A model generated the notes under the pieces. That model was not told the DNA's origin. It was given only the letters and a program-made list of their open reading frames with translations, and did not search any database. A stretch of DNA of 6,760 bases from Spirochaetaceae bacterium (lineage in GTDB: Bacteria; Spirochaetota; Spirochaetia; Treponematales; Breznakiellaceae): positions 1 through 6,760 of the forward strand of contig JAISOO010000160.1 of the NCBI GenBank assembly GCA_031275595.1. The letters run 5' to 3'. Position numbers and translations under genes: made by a program. Of the stretch, positions 1 to 6,317 are shown piece after piece. Each line of letters starts with the position of its first letter. Within the stretch, counting starts at the first letter, position 1.

Positions 1-11
1 CGATTATCGGG

Positions 12-18
12 CTCCTTT
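12..18 (-). promoter_or_regulatory. Ribosome binding site for a gene beyond the left edge
   Basis: Read on the minus strand this is AAAGGAG, a near-perfect Shine-Dalgarno sequence, followed by 11 bases to the window edge that contain no start codon. It suggests a minus-strand gene starting just outside the window, downstream of holA. The start codon itself is not visible, so this is a prediction. Confidence 0.35.
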
Positions 19-32
19 ATGCAGTTTGCAGG

Positions 33-64
33 GTATAAAAATTCACTTTTGTGAATTTTTATAC
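33..64. promoter_or_regulatory. Perfect 14-bp dyad (possible operator)
   Basis: GTATAAAAATTCAC, four T's, then its exact reverse complement. The centre reads ATTCAC-N4-GTGAAT. This has the geometry of CRP/FNR-family sites (5-bp half-sites with a 4-bp spacer) and differs by one base per half from the TTGAC-N4-GTCAA motif described for HcpR. The dyad overlaps a possible minus-strand -10 element (58-63), so a repressor or activator site for the gene beyond the left edge is conceivable. The assignment to a regulator family is speculation. Confidence 0.3.
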
Positions 65-87
65 GATTTTGCGCTGAAGCGCAACAA
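58..87 (-). promoter_or_regulatory. Possible promoter for the gene beyond the left edge
   Basis: On the minus strand, TTGTTG (87-82) is followed after 18 bases by TATAAA (63-58). The -10 matches the sigma-70 consensus at 5 of 6 positions and the -35 at only 3 of 6. It lies upstream of the ribosome binding site at 12-18 and overlaps the inverted repeats. The element is weak on its own and is supported mainly by context. Confidence 0.25.
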
Positions 88-91
88 ACTG

Positions 92-1081
92 CTAGTAGTA
101 CATCCATTTTTCCCGGGGGCCGCCGGGGTCCCGGATGAGGCGGCACAACAGGAGGTCCCAAAGGATGAGTTCCGGGGCGGAACCCGCGGAACGGAGGAGC
201 ACCTCAAATTCCGCTATCAGGGACAGGGCCGTATCCGCCTGGGAAAAACGGCGGGCCGCTTCGGCGTAATCCCGCCGGACCTTGGAAGACCCCAGGCCTA
301 TCTTCTTGAATTCCAGCTCCGAAGCCCATCCCGAATTGACAAGGTGGAGGTAATCCCTAAGTTTTCTAAAACACCAGGTCAAAGCCGCCAGAATGGCGAT
401 GGACGGCTGCTTGGCCGCCAGGAGGGTGTGGAGGATCTCGATGCTTTTCGGCAGATCCCCCTGGGCTATCCGGGAAAAAAGGGAGAAGGCGGACTCTTCC
501 CGGGTATGGGAAAGCCATTGTTCCACATCCTCCCCGGTGACCGGTTTGTCCTTGTCCAGGAAAAGCATAAGCCGGGAACATTCCCGCCCCAAGGCATCGG
601 TGTTGTTCTCCACCATTTCCAGGATGGTTTCTATGGCCTCTTCGCCGATGCCGTACCCCGCCCGCCTGAAAAAAGACGCCACCCATTCGGTTTTCCGGTC
701 CTCAAAAAGCTCCCAAAAGATCCGTTTGGACCCGGACGCAAAGGCCTGTTCCAGGCCCTTGGCCACGCCGGAACTCTCGGACAGCAGGATCAGGGTGGTG
801 TCCTTTTGCGGGGCCTGTATATAAGCGGCCAGGGGCTCGATTTCTTCCTTTTTTTTAAAGACCTCGGCGTTTTTAATAAAGATCAGCCGGGAATCGGAAA
901 AGAGGGAACCGTTCCGTAACAGGGAGAGGATCTCCGGCAGGGCGGTTTCCCCGGCGTAAAAGGAGATTTCCTCCGGGGGGGTCCCGGCGGCCTTGGTCAT
1001 CTGCCGCCGGATCTCGTTAACGGCCTCCTGTTTCTCGCCGATTTCCGGGCCGAGAAACAGGAGGCACCTGCCCTTCGCCAT
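92..1081 (-). CDS. holA: DNA polymerase III subunit delta
   Basis: HolA is the clamp-loader wrench that opens the beta sliding clamp during replication. The 329-residue product has the family's usual length. The N-terminal AAA+-like domain begins with LLFLGPEIGEKQEA (residues 7-20), where the Walker A lysine/threonine is lost, as expected because delta does not hydrolyse ATP. SLF at residues 59-61, followed by SDSRLIFIKNAE, corresponds to the clamp-binding Leu-Phe wedge of E. coli delta. The segment around 160-190 (NTDALGRECSRL and the PVTGEDVE turn) is the typical domain II signature. The chosen ATG at 1081 lies one base after the lexA stop (TGATATG), so translation is probably coupled; no clear Shine-Dalgarno is present. 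An in-frame TTG at 1108 would add nine residues inside lexA and is less likely. It is the last gene of the ptsH-lexA unit and ends in WMYY at the inverted-repeat element. Confidence 0.93.
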   Translation of the reverse strand: MAKGRCLLFLGPEIGEKQEAVNEIRRQMTKAAGTPPEEISFYAGETALPEILSLLRNGSLFSDSRLIFIKNAEVFKKKEEIEPLAAYIQAPQKDTTLILLSESSGVAKGLEQAFASGSKRIFWELFEDRKTEWVASFFRRAGYGIGEEAIETILEMVENNTDALGRECSRLMLFLDKDKPVTGEDVEQWLSHTREESAFSLFSRIAQGDLPKSIEILHTLLAAKQPSIAILAALTWCFRKLRDYLHLVNSGWASELEFKKIGLGSSKVRRDYAEAARRFSQADTALSLIAEFEVLLRSAGSAPELILWDLLLCRLIRDPGGPREKWMYY

Positions 1082-1082
1082 A

Positions 1083-1688
1083 TCAATAGGAGCGGATGGT
1101 ATAGGCAAGCCGTCCCAGGATCCGGGCGTTCTGGGTATAAATCGGCGGATATTTGGGATTTTCCGGCTGCAGGAGGATCCGGGCCGATTCCTTGTAAAAA
1201 CGTTTCAGGGTAGCCGCGTCATCCAGCAGCGCCACCACGATTTCGCCGTTCCGGGCGGTTTCCGCCTTTTCGATAATAGCCGTATCCCCGTCCATGATGC
1301 CGGCGCCCTCCATGGAATCCCCCCTGACCCGCAGGGCAAAATATTCCCCGTTTTTTTTCAGCAGGGAATGGTGCATGATAACCGAACCGTCCCGGTATTC
1401 CTCCGCGAAAACGGGCTGGCCCGCGGCTACGGTTCCCAGAAAGGGAATCTCCACGGTCCTGTCCGGGGCATCTTCTTCCCGGAAGGTAAGTTCAATCGTC
1501 CGGGACCGCCGGTCCCCGTTCCGCAGGTATCCCTTTTTTTTCATCGCCGACACATGATCGTGGGCCGCCTTAGCCGATATGGAAAAATGATCACCTATCT
1601 CCCTGATGGTAGGAGGATAGCCATGACCTTTAATGTACCCCGTAATAAAACCCAATACCTCCCGTTGACGCTGGGTGAGCTCTTTCAT
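1083..1688 (-). CDS. lexA: LexA repressor, SOS regulator
   Basis: LexA represses SOS genes and cleaves itself when stimulated by RecA filaments. The 201-residue length is typical. The N-terminal winged helix-turn-helix starts [12 protein letters not shown], with YPPTIREIGDHFSIS (residues 24-38) and the recognition helix after it (AKAAHDHV, 39-46). The cleavage site is Ala89-Gly90 in LGTVAAGQPV. The catalytic dyad is Ser125 (RGDSM) and Lys162 (TLKRF), so all key residues are present and it should be active. The ATG shares an ATGA overlap with the upstream activator's stop codon. A good ribosome binding site, GAGGA (1700-1696), sits 7 bases upstream. An AT-rich stretch before it may hold its own promoter. 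Two 8-base A tracts lie in the coding strand (1534-1541 and 1351-1358). T. pallidum is believed to lack lexA, so the host would be another lineage. Confidence 0.95.
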   Translation of the reverse strand: MKELTQRQREVLGFITGYIKGHGYPPTIREIGDHFSISAKAAHDHVSAMKKKGYLRNGDRRSRTIELTFREEDAPDRTVEIPFLGTVAAGQPVFAEEYRDGSVIMHHSLLKKNGEYFALRVRGDSMEGAGIMDGDTAIIEKAETARNGEIVVALLDDAATLKRFYKESARILLQPENPKYPPIYTQNARILGRLAYTIRSY

Positions 1689-3082
1689 CGTTCCGTCCTC
1701 AATATGTTATATTTACGCAATTTAACGTGCAAATTACTTGGATATATCCCAATGGTTTCCGCGGTGCGGGAAATAACGCCGTTGTTCTGGGATAATTGAA
1801 ATTCCAAATAATACTTTTCGAACATTTCTTTTGCCTCATTATATTTTAAATGAAATATGTTTAAAGGGAAAGGGCCCTGGTCCGGGGACAAAAAAGGGCC
1901 GGTTTCCGGCAGGGCCGACGGGTCCTCCGGCGGCGTCCACCGGAGGAGTTCCCGGACGGCCTTGAGGCTGATATGTTCGTCGTCCCACATCACCGCGATC
2001 CGCTCGGCGAGGTTCTTGAGCTCCCGGATATTGCCCGGCCACGGGTAGGCCAGCAGCGCGGCCCGGGCGTCGTCGGTCAGTTCATAGTTGACCCCGCTCA
2101 GTTCCTTTAAAAAATGGAAGAGCAATACCGGGATGTCCCCGGTTCTCTCCCGCAAGGCGGGCATCACCATGGGGATCACGTTGAGGCGGAAGAAAAGGTC
2201 CTGCCGGAAACGGCCTTCTTTGCATTCCGCTTCCAGGTCCTTGTTGGTGGCGGCGATGACGCGGACGTCGGTGGTGATGGTTTTCTCCCCCCCCACCCGC
2301 TGGATCTGCTGCTCCTGAATGGCCCGGAGCATCTTGGCCTGGGCGGCCAGGGACATATCCCCAATTTCGTCCAAAAAGAGGGTCCCCCCGTGGGCCAATT
2401 CGAACCGGCCCTTGCGGCTGGAAACCGCGTCGGTAAAGGCCCCCTTTTCATGGCCGAAGAGTTCGCTCTCGATGAGGGTGTCCGGTATGGCGGCGCAGTT
2501 GACCTCCACAAAGGCCTTCCCCGCCCGGGAAGAACCCCGGTGGATGGCCCGGGCCGCCAGTTCTTTGCCGGTGCCGTTTTCCCCATAGATCAGGATCCGG
2601 GCGTCGCTTTGGGCGGCCTGTTTGATCCTGCCCCGGACTTCCTCTATCCGGGGGCTGAGGCCGATGATTTCATCCTTGTTCAAAATATTCTTTTTCAGGT
2701 CCCGGTTTTCTTCCCGCAATTTTTGCAGGGTAACGGCATTCCGGCAAAGGGTCAGCACCTTGTCCAGGGAGAGGGGTTTTTCCAGGAAATCAAAGGCCCC
2801 CAGTTTTACCGCCCGGACCGCCATATCCACGTTGGCGTGGCCGGATATGACTATCACTTCAAGGCCGGGCCAGCCCGCGCGGATCCGTTCCAGGGCTTCC
2901 ATGCCCCCCATCTTGGGAAGCATCACATCCAAAAAAACCAGGTCGACCGGTTCGGCGGCTAAAATCTCCAACCCCAGCACCGCGTCTTCCGCGGTAAACA
3001 CGGTATAATGCTCATCCTCCATAATCGAGGCGAGGGTTCTGCGGATACCCGGTTCATCGTCAATGATGAGGATCTTTGTCAT
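1685..3082 (-). CDS. NtrC/NtrX-family sigma-54-dependent response regulator
   Basis: A 465-residue transcription activator, probably phosphorylated by the adjacent kinase and then driving sigma-54 RNA polymerase. The receiver domain (about 1-120) has acidic pair Asp8-Asp9, phospho-acceptor Asp52 (FLDVMLP), switch Ser80 and Lys102. The AAA+ domain (about 140-375) has Walker A GENGTGKE (167-174), Walker B LFLDEIGD (235-242) and the [11 protein letters not shown] arginine-finger region (292-302). The sigma-54 contact loop reads GAFTDA (214-219) instead of GAFTGA. The C-terminus is a Fis-type helix-turn-helix (about 420-460, [13 protein letters not shown] then [10 protein letters not shown]), closest in my memory to NtrX. 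The ATG at 3082 matches the receiver start [10 protein letters not shown], with AAGG upstream; the open frame extends 35 codons further but that part is not receiver-like. It overlaps the kinase by 23 nt and lexA by 4 nt. Automatic names such as AtoC or NtrX would be interchangeable here; the target genes are unknown. Confidence 0.93.
   Translation of the reverse strand: MTKILIIDDEPGIRRTLASIMEDEHYTVFTAEDAVLGLEILAAEPVDLVFLDVMLPKMGGMEALERIRAGWPGLEVIVISGHANVDMAVRAVKLGAFDFLEKPLSLDKVLTLCRNAVTLQKLREENRDLKKNILNKDEIIGLSPRIEEVRGRIKQAAQSDARILIYGENGTGKELAARAIHRGSSRAGKAFVEVNCAAIPDTLIESELFGHEKGAFTDAVSSRKGRFELAHGGTLFLDEIGDMSLAAQAKMLRAIQEQQIQRVGGEKTITTDVRVIAATNKDLEAECKEGRFRQDLFFRLNVIPMVMPALRERTGDIPVLLFHFLKELSGVNYELTDDARAALLAYPWPGNIRELKNLAERIAVMWDDEHISLKAVRELLRWTPPEDPSALPETGPFLSPDQGPFPLNIFHLKYNEAKEMFEKYYLEFQLSQNNGVISRTAETIGIYPSNLHVKLRKYNILRTER
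1696..1700 (-). promoter_or_regulatory. lexA ribosome binding site
   Basis: GAGGA on the minus strand, seven bases before the lexA ATG and inside the last codons of the upstream activator gene. It fixes the lexA start at 1688 and allows independent as well as coupled initiation. Confidence 0.7.
1706..1733 (-). promoter_or_regulatory. Candidate internal lexA promoter with LexA-box-like site
   Basis: In an AT-rich patch inside the 3' end of the activator gene, the minus strand reads TTGCAC (1732-1727), 15 bases, then TATAAC (1711-1706), which matches 5 of 6 of the -10 consensus. The spacer is short; the alternative -35 TTTGCA gives 16. Overlapping the -35 is TTTGCACGTTAAA (1733-1721), one base off the TTTG-N5-CAAA LexA box reported for Leptospira. 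The local codons (AGT, AAT, TTG, AAA, CGT, ATA) are unlike the GC-rich codons around them. Both promoter and operator are predictions. Confidence 0.3.
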
Positions 3083-4883
3083 AGTCAATGCCTTTTTCCG
3101 GGAATATAACCGGTTCATCCAGGGGTATGTCGATAAAAAAGGTCGTTCCCATCCCCACCGCAGAATTAAACCAAATAGATCCCCCATGGTCGTTCACAAT
3201 CCGCTCCACAATGGGCAGCCCCAGGCCGGTTCCGGAGTCTTTGGTCGTAAAATAGGGCGTAAAAATCTGGGAACCCTCCTCCTCGCTGATGCCCTTGCCC
3301 GTGTCCCGAATACTTAATCTACAATAGCGGCTTTCCCGCTTTTTGACTAGATCCGCCCGGATCTGTATCAGCCCCGCGCCGTTCATGGCGTCGATGCCGT
3401 TGATGATGAGGTTGGTAAGGACCTGGGTAAAATGCCGCCGGTCTATCTTTACCGAAAAATCGGCCCCCAGCTGGTCAATGTCAAACTGTACCCCGGGAAA
3501 GGAGCTGTGATAGGGGACGATGGTTTCTTCCACCAGGTCCCGCAGCTTTGTCCAGGAAAGGCTGTGCTCCATGGGGCGGGAGAGGGTCCTGAATTCGTTC
3601 AGCAGGGTGGACAGGCCCTCCACCTCCTGGATGATGGCCATCATGGAATTTTCCAGAATTTCGCCGATCCCCTCAGGCTCATTCCTCCAGCGCCGCAGGA
3701 CCCGTTCCGCCGAAAGTTTTATGGGGGTAAGGGGGTTTTTTATCTCGTGGGCAAGCTGCTGGGCCATGCTCTGCCAGATGGATATTTTTTCCGTCCGTAC
3801 CAGGGCGGCCCGGGACTTTTCCAGGTCCTGAACCATGGCGTTGAAGGACTGGACCAGGACCCCCAGCTCATCCTCGGAACGGGCCAATATTTGAATGGAA
3901 AAATCCCCCTCCGCGACCCGCCGGGTCGCTTCCGTCAGTTCCGCCAGGGGCTGGGTTATTCTTGAGGCAAAGGAAAGGGTGATAATCACGGTCATCAGCA
4001 GGGTGGGAAAGATGAATGCCCCCAGGTACAATCCCAGGAGGGAGCGCAAATTGGGCCCCAGGGCGGTGATGAACCCGAAACGGTTCAGCTCCTCCTCAAC
4101 CACGGTTATGCCCCGGTCGAATCCCTCCCCCAGGCTGTAACTGATAACCCGGAGGGTGTTTTTTTCGGGGTATACGATATAACGGATAATATCCGTATCC
4201 CGGGGTATTTCCCGGGACACAAAACCCGGCTGGGTTCCCGGGGGTACTTTGAGGGCCTGTTCAGTGTCCCCGGCAAAGACCCCTTCCTGCCAGGCGCCGT
4301 CATCCCGCAGCCGAAAGTCCTGGACTGCCGAGAGCTCCCCGGCGAAGTTTTTGAGGCGGCCGGTCAATTCCTCACCGGCGGCGTCCGGCGTCCCGGCCAG
4401 GGCCATCAGGGGGTCAAAATCGCTGTTCCGGGCGATGTTTTCCAGTTTTTCCATCTGAAAAGCGTAGCTTTCCAGGGTCATTTTCTGGGCTTCCCGCAGG
4501 GCCTCCTCGACCCGGAAGGTCCGCCAGAACCGGGCCAGCTCGTATACGGACTGGATGGTGATCACCACAATCGGCGCGACGGTGAACAGCACCGTGAGGG
4601 CAAAATACCCCAGGAGCCGGGCCTGGAACCTGCTGCCCATTCGGCGGGCAAAAATGTCCCTGACCAGGCTCTGAACGGAAAAGGCCAAAAACACCAGCAA
4701 AACCGCGGGGATGGTAAGAAAAATGACAAAGGTCAGAATCTCCGGGAGGCTGCCTTCCCGAAAAATATTGATGAAAAAGGTTCTGGCAAAAAATACGGTT
4801 AACACACAGAGGAGGAGGTAGATGAGGATCAGGCTCCGAACCGTGATAAAGGAGTGCCCCGCCTGGGTCCGGACCGCTTTCAT
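3060..4883 (-). CDS. NtrY-like membrane sensor histidine kinase
   Basis: A 607-residue sensor kinase that autophosphorylates on His379 and presumably passes phosphate to Asp52 of the next gene's product. Hydrophobic segments at about 14-40, 47-70, 90-112 and 282-306 suggest four membrane helices, with a roughly 170-residue extracytoplasmic sensor region between the last two. This is the NtrY layout. A HAMP domain follows (about 307-358; QPLAELTEATRRVAEGDF). The H box is LAHEIKNPLTPIKLSAER (378-394), the N box NLIINGIDAM (491-500), the G1 box DTGKGI (527-532), the F box FTPYFTTK (541-548) and the G2 box GTGLGLPIVE (551-560). All catalytic motifs are intact. Classical NtrY carries a PAS domain between HAMP and the H box; here only about 20 residues separate them. 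I chose ATG 4883, seven bases after the ptsH stop with GAGG upstream; a TTG at 4916 inside ptsH is the alternative. The ligand is unknown. Confidence 0.92.
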   Translation of the reverse strand: MKAVRTQAGHSFITVRSLILIYLLLCVLTVFFARTFFINIFREGSLPEILTFVIFLTIPAVLLVFLAFSVQSLVRDIFARRMGSRFQARLLGYFALTVLFTVAPIVVITIQSVYELARFWRTFRVEEALREAQKMTLESYAFQMEKLENIARNSDFDPLMALAGTPDAAGEELTGRLKNFAGELSAVQDFRLRDDGAWQEGVFAGDTEQALKVPPGTQPGFVSREIPRDTDIIRYIVYPEKNTLRVISYSLGEGFDRGITVVEEELNRFGFITALGPNLRSLLGLYLGAFIFPTLLMTVIITLSFASRITQPLAELTEATRRVAEGDFSIQILARSEDELGVLVQSFNAMVQDLEKSRAALVRTEKISIWQSMAQQLAHEIKNPLTPIKLSAERVLRRWRNEPEGIGEILENSMMAIIQEVEGLSTLLNEFRTLSRPMEHSLSWTKLRDLVEETIVPYHSSFPGVQFDIDQLGADFSVKIDRRHFTQVLTNLIINGIDAMNGAGLIQIRADLVKKRESRYCRLSIRDTGKGISEEEGSQIFTPYFTTKDSGTGLGLPIVERIVNDHGGSIWFNSAVGMGTTFFIDIPLDEPVIFPEKGIDYDKDPHH

Positions 4884-4890
4884 CCCTGCC

Positions 4891-5157
4891 TCACTCTTCT
4901 GCGAATTTAGACTCAAACAAGCGGACTAAGGCATCGGCCGCTGCCTGTTCATCCGCTCCTTCGGTAATAATCTTGATTTTGGTCCCGTAGGCCGCCCCCA
5001 GGGTGATAATCCCCATGATCGATTTTCCGTTAATCCGGTCATTATCCTTTTCCAGATAAATCGCCGAGGAAAAATCCTTCGCGGTCTGGACCAGCAGGGC
5101 TGCCGGCCGGGCGTGAATCCCGGCCCTGTTTGATACGGTTATAATCTGTTCAACCAT
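4891..5157 (-). CDS. ptsH: Phosphocarrier protein HPr
   Basis: HPr is the small cytoplasmic phosphocarrier of the phosphotransferase system. The 88-residue length is exactly typical. His15 lies in NRAGIHARPAA (residues 10-20), the enzyme I-dependent phosphorylation site. Ser46 lies in INGKSIMGIITLG (42-54), the HprK regulatory site, so this is the dual-site HPr and not an NPr lacking the serine. I chose the ATG at 5157, with AGGA six bases upstream and the family start MVEQIITV. An in-frame ATG at 5178 would add seven residues and has no ribosome binding site. It is the first gene of the five-gene unit, 7 nt ahead of the kinase start and 135 nt after hprK. No enzyme I or enzyme II gene is in the window, so sugar transport cannot be inferred; in spirochaetes of this kind HPr may be mainly regulatory. 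Confidence 0.96.
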   Translation of the reverse strand: MVEQIITVSNRAGIHARPAALLVQTAKDFSSAIYLEKDNDRINGKSIMGIITLGAAYGTKIKIITEGADEQAAADALVRLFESKFAEE

Positions 5158-5163
5158 GCTTAT

Positions 5164-5167
5164 TCCT
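5164..5167 (-). promoter_or_regulatory. ptsH ribosome binding site
   Basis: AGGA on the minus strand with a 6-base spacer to the ATG at 5157. It favours this start over the in-frame ATG at 5178. I found no convincing sigma-70 or sigma-54 promoter in the 135 bases between hprK and ptsH, so readthrough from hprK remains possible. Confidence 0.55.
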
Positions 5168-5232
5168 AACACAAGCATTTTTCAAAACCATGATCCCGCC
5201 GAACCAGGGCTTTGAAAAGGCCTTAAAATGCG

Positions 5233-5266
5233 GGCTGTTCCCAAAAACTGAAGTTTTGGGAAAGCC
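5233..5266. repeat. Strong hairpin between hprK and ptsH
   Basis: GGCT/AGCC (5233-5236, 5263-5266), TTCCC/GGGAA (5238-5242, 5258-5262) and AAAA/TTTT form a stem of about 14 bp. It has one bulged G (5237) and one extra A, and closes on the minus strand with C-UUCA-G. It lies 26 bases after the hprK stop. It may act as an hprK terminator or attenuator, but no T-tract follows at once on the minus strand (CGCATTTTAAGG comes next), so termination would be weak or Rho-assisted. Its sequence resembles the hairpin at 6484-6520. Confidence 0.65.
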
Positions 5267-5292
5267 TCATGTTACACCGGCGGCGCCGGAGC

Positions 5293-6282
5293 TCAGATGG
5301 TATCTTCCCGCCCAAAATATACTGATTTGGCTTGATCGCTTTCTATCCATTTCAGGATGTTTTTGTTGAATTCCTTGGCCGCGTTATACCCCATCTTTTT
5401 GAGCCGTTCATTCATCGCGGCGGTTTCTATGATGATGGGCACGTTCCGGCCGGGTTTGACGGGGATCTCCAGTTTCGGGATGCTTACCCCCAGGATCTCC
5501 ATGTGTTTTTCCTCTATCCCCAGGCGGTCATAGGTTTTTTGTGAATCCCAGACCTCTAATTCCACCACCAACTGGATCTGTTTCCGGTCCCTGATAGCCC
5601 CCACGCCAAAGAGATGGGTGATATTGATGATCCCCAGGCCCCGGATCTCCATGTGATGCCCGATGATCCGGTTTGCCCCGGTCCCTATCAGTATGTTGCC
5701 GCTGACACAGCGGATTTCCACCACATCGTCCGCCACCAGGCGGTGGCCCAATTTGATCAGCTCCAGGGCGGTTTCGCTTTTTCCCACCCCGGAATCGCCC
5801 AGGATGAGGATGCCCAGGCCGTATACTTCCACCAGTACCCCGTGGATGCTCCGTTCCGGGGCAAAAATATCCAAAAGGACCCGCAGCAACCGGGCATGAA
5901 AATCGGTGGTGCTCAGATCGGTCTGGAGTATCGGACACTGGGCCCGCTCGGCTTCCCCAAAAAAATTCCGGTCCGGGGTCAGGTTATGGGTAAAGATACA
6001 GCAGGGGATGGGAAAAGCGAACATCTGCTTGATATTTTCAACTTTGCCCTCCCCGGCCATTTTACGGAGGAAGGCGACTTCCCCCCTGCCGAAAAGCTGG
6101 ATCCGCTCGGAGGCAAAGGATTCATAAAACCCCGACAGGGCAAGTCCCGGCCGGTTGATGTCGGGGATGCTGATCTCCCGGGCAAGTCCTTTTCTGCCGC
6201 CGATACAGTGGAGGTTAAGGGAATTATGCTCTTTGAGATCAATATCAATCAGATCCAAAACGGTAAATCGCTTTGCCATCAT
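5293..6282 (-). CDS. hprK: HPr kinase/phosphorylase
   Basis: HprK phosphorylates HPr on Ser46 using ATP or pyrophosphate and can reverse the reaction. The 329-residue product is close to the usual 310-330. The N-terminal domain (1-135) has IGGRKGLAREI (27-37) and INRPGLALSGF (42-52), both family-typical. The catalytic domain has His147 (SIHGVLVE), the P-loop GDSGVGKS (162-169), the acidic pair Asp185-Asp186 (VADDVVEI), the HprK signature MEIRGLGIINI (211-221) and the PVKPGRNVPIIIE loop (274-286). All known catalytic elements are present. Two adjacent ATGs start the protein at 6282 and 6279; the family start FTVLDL follows directly. The frame stays open 363 bases further upstream, but that part is low-complexity, non-conserved and overlaps the divergent gene's promoter and start. 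There is no Shine-Dalgarno sequence before the ATG; see the promoter entry. ptsH follows after 135 nt. Confidence 0.95.
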   Translation of the reverse strand: MMAKRFTVLDLIDIDLKEHNSLNLHCIGGRKGLAREISIPDINRPGLALSGFYESFASERIQLFGRGEVAFLRKMAGEGKVENIKQMFAFPIPCCIFTHNLTPDRNFFGEAERAQCPILQTDLSTTDFHARLLRVLLDIFAPERSIHGVLVEVYGLGILILGDSGVGKSETALELIKLGHRLVADDVVEIRCVSGNILIGTGANRIIGHHMEIRGLGIINITHLFGVGAIRDRKQIQLVVELEVWDSQKTYDRLGIEEKHMEILGVSIPKLEIPVKPGRNVPIIIETAAMNERLKKMGYNAAKEFNKNILKWIESDQAKSVYFGREDTI

Positions 6283-6288
6283 GTTATT

Positions 6289-6317
6289 ATGATAAACCAA
6301 AATGGACAGCCCTGCAA
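6289..6317 (-). promoter_or_regulatory. hprK promoter, spaced for a leaderless transcript
   Basis: On the minus strand TTGCAG (6317-6312, 4 of 6 match) is separated by exactly 17 bases from TATCAT (6294-6289, 5 of 6 match). Only six bases, AATAAC, separate the -10 from the first hprK ATG, so transcription would start at or next to the A of ATG. This fits the missing ribosome binding site. Confidence 0.5.

Larger units (their letters stand above)
21..92. repeat. Nested inverted-repeat element (three-way-junction-like) after holA
   Basis: An outer 8-bp perfect inverted repeat, GCAGTTTG (21-28) and CAAACTGC (85-92), encloses two separate perfect hairpins. One is a 14-bp stem with a TTTT loop (33-46 and 51-64). 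The other is TTGCGC (69-74) and GCGCAA (79-84) around TGAA. Folded as RNA or single-stranded DNA this gives a closed three-helix junction. The outer arm starts on the last base of the holA stop codon. No U-tract follows the stems on the minus strand, so it is not a textbook terminator. It could be a dispersed repeat, a 3'-end processing structure, or a promoter with a dyad operator for the next gene. The repeats are plainly visible; the function is unknown. Confidence 0.7.

Noticed and set aside
33..64. An ArgR box, because GTGAATTTTTATAC resembles the TGAAT-N4-ATTCA palindrome.
   Set aside because: Each arm matches only one half well, and nothing in the neighbourhood concerns arginine metabolism.
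21..92. An integron attC site, suggested by its place right after a stop codon and its paired arms (Treponema integrons exist).
   Set aside because: The arms do not fit the RYYYAAC and GTTRRRY core pattern on either strand, and the inner hairpins are perfect and lack the extrahelical bases typical of attC. No integrase or cassette array is present.
5158..5292. A sigma-54 (-24/-12) or sigma-70 promoter before ptsH.
   Set aside because: No TGGC-N8-TGC-type element was found. The best sigma-70-like pairs (TTGAAA near 5182, and TAGGAA overlapping the ribosome binding site) have wrong spacing or poor matches.
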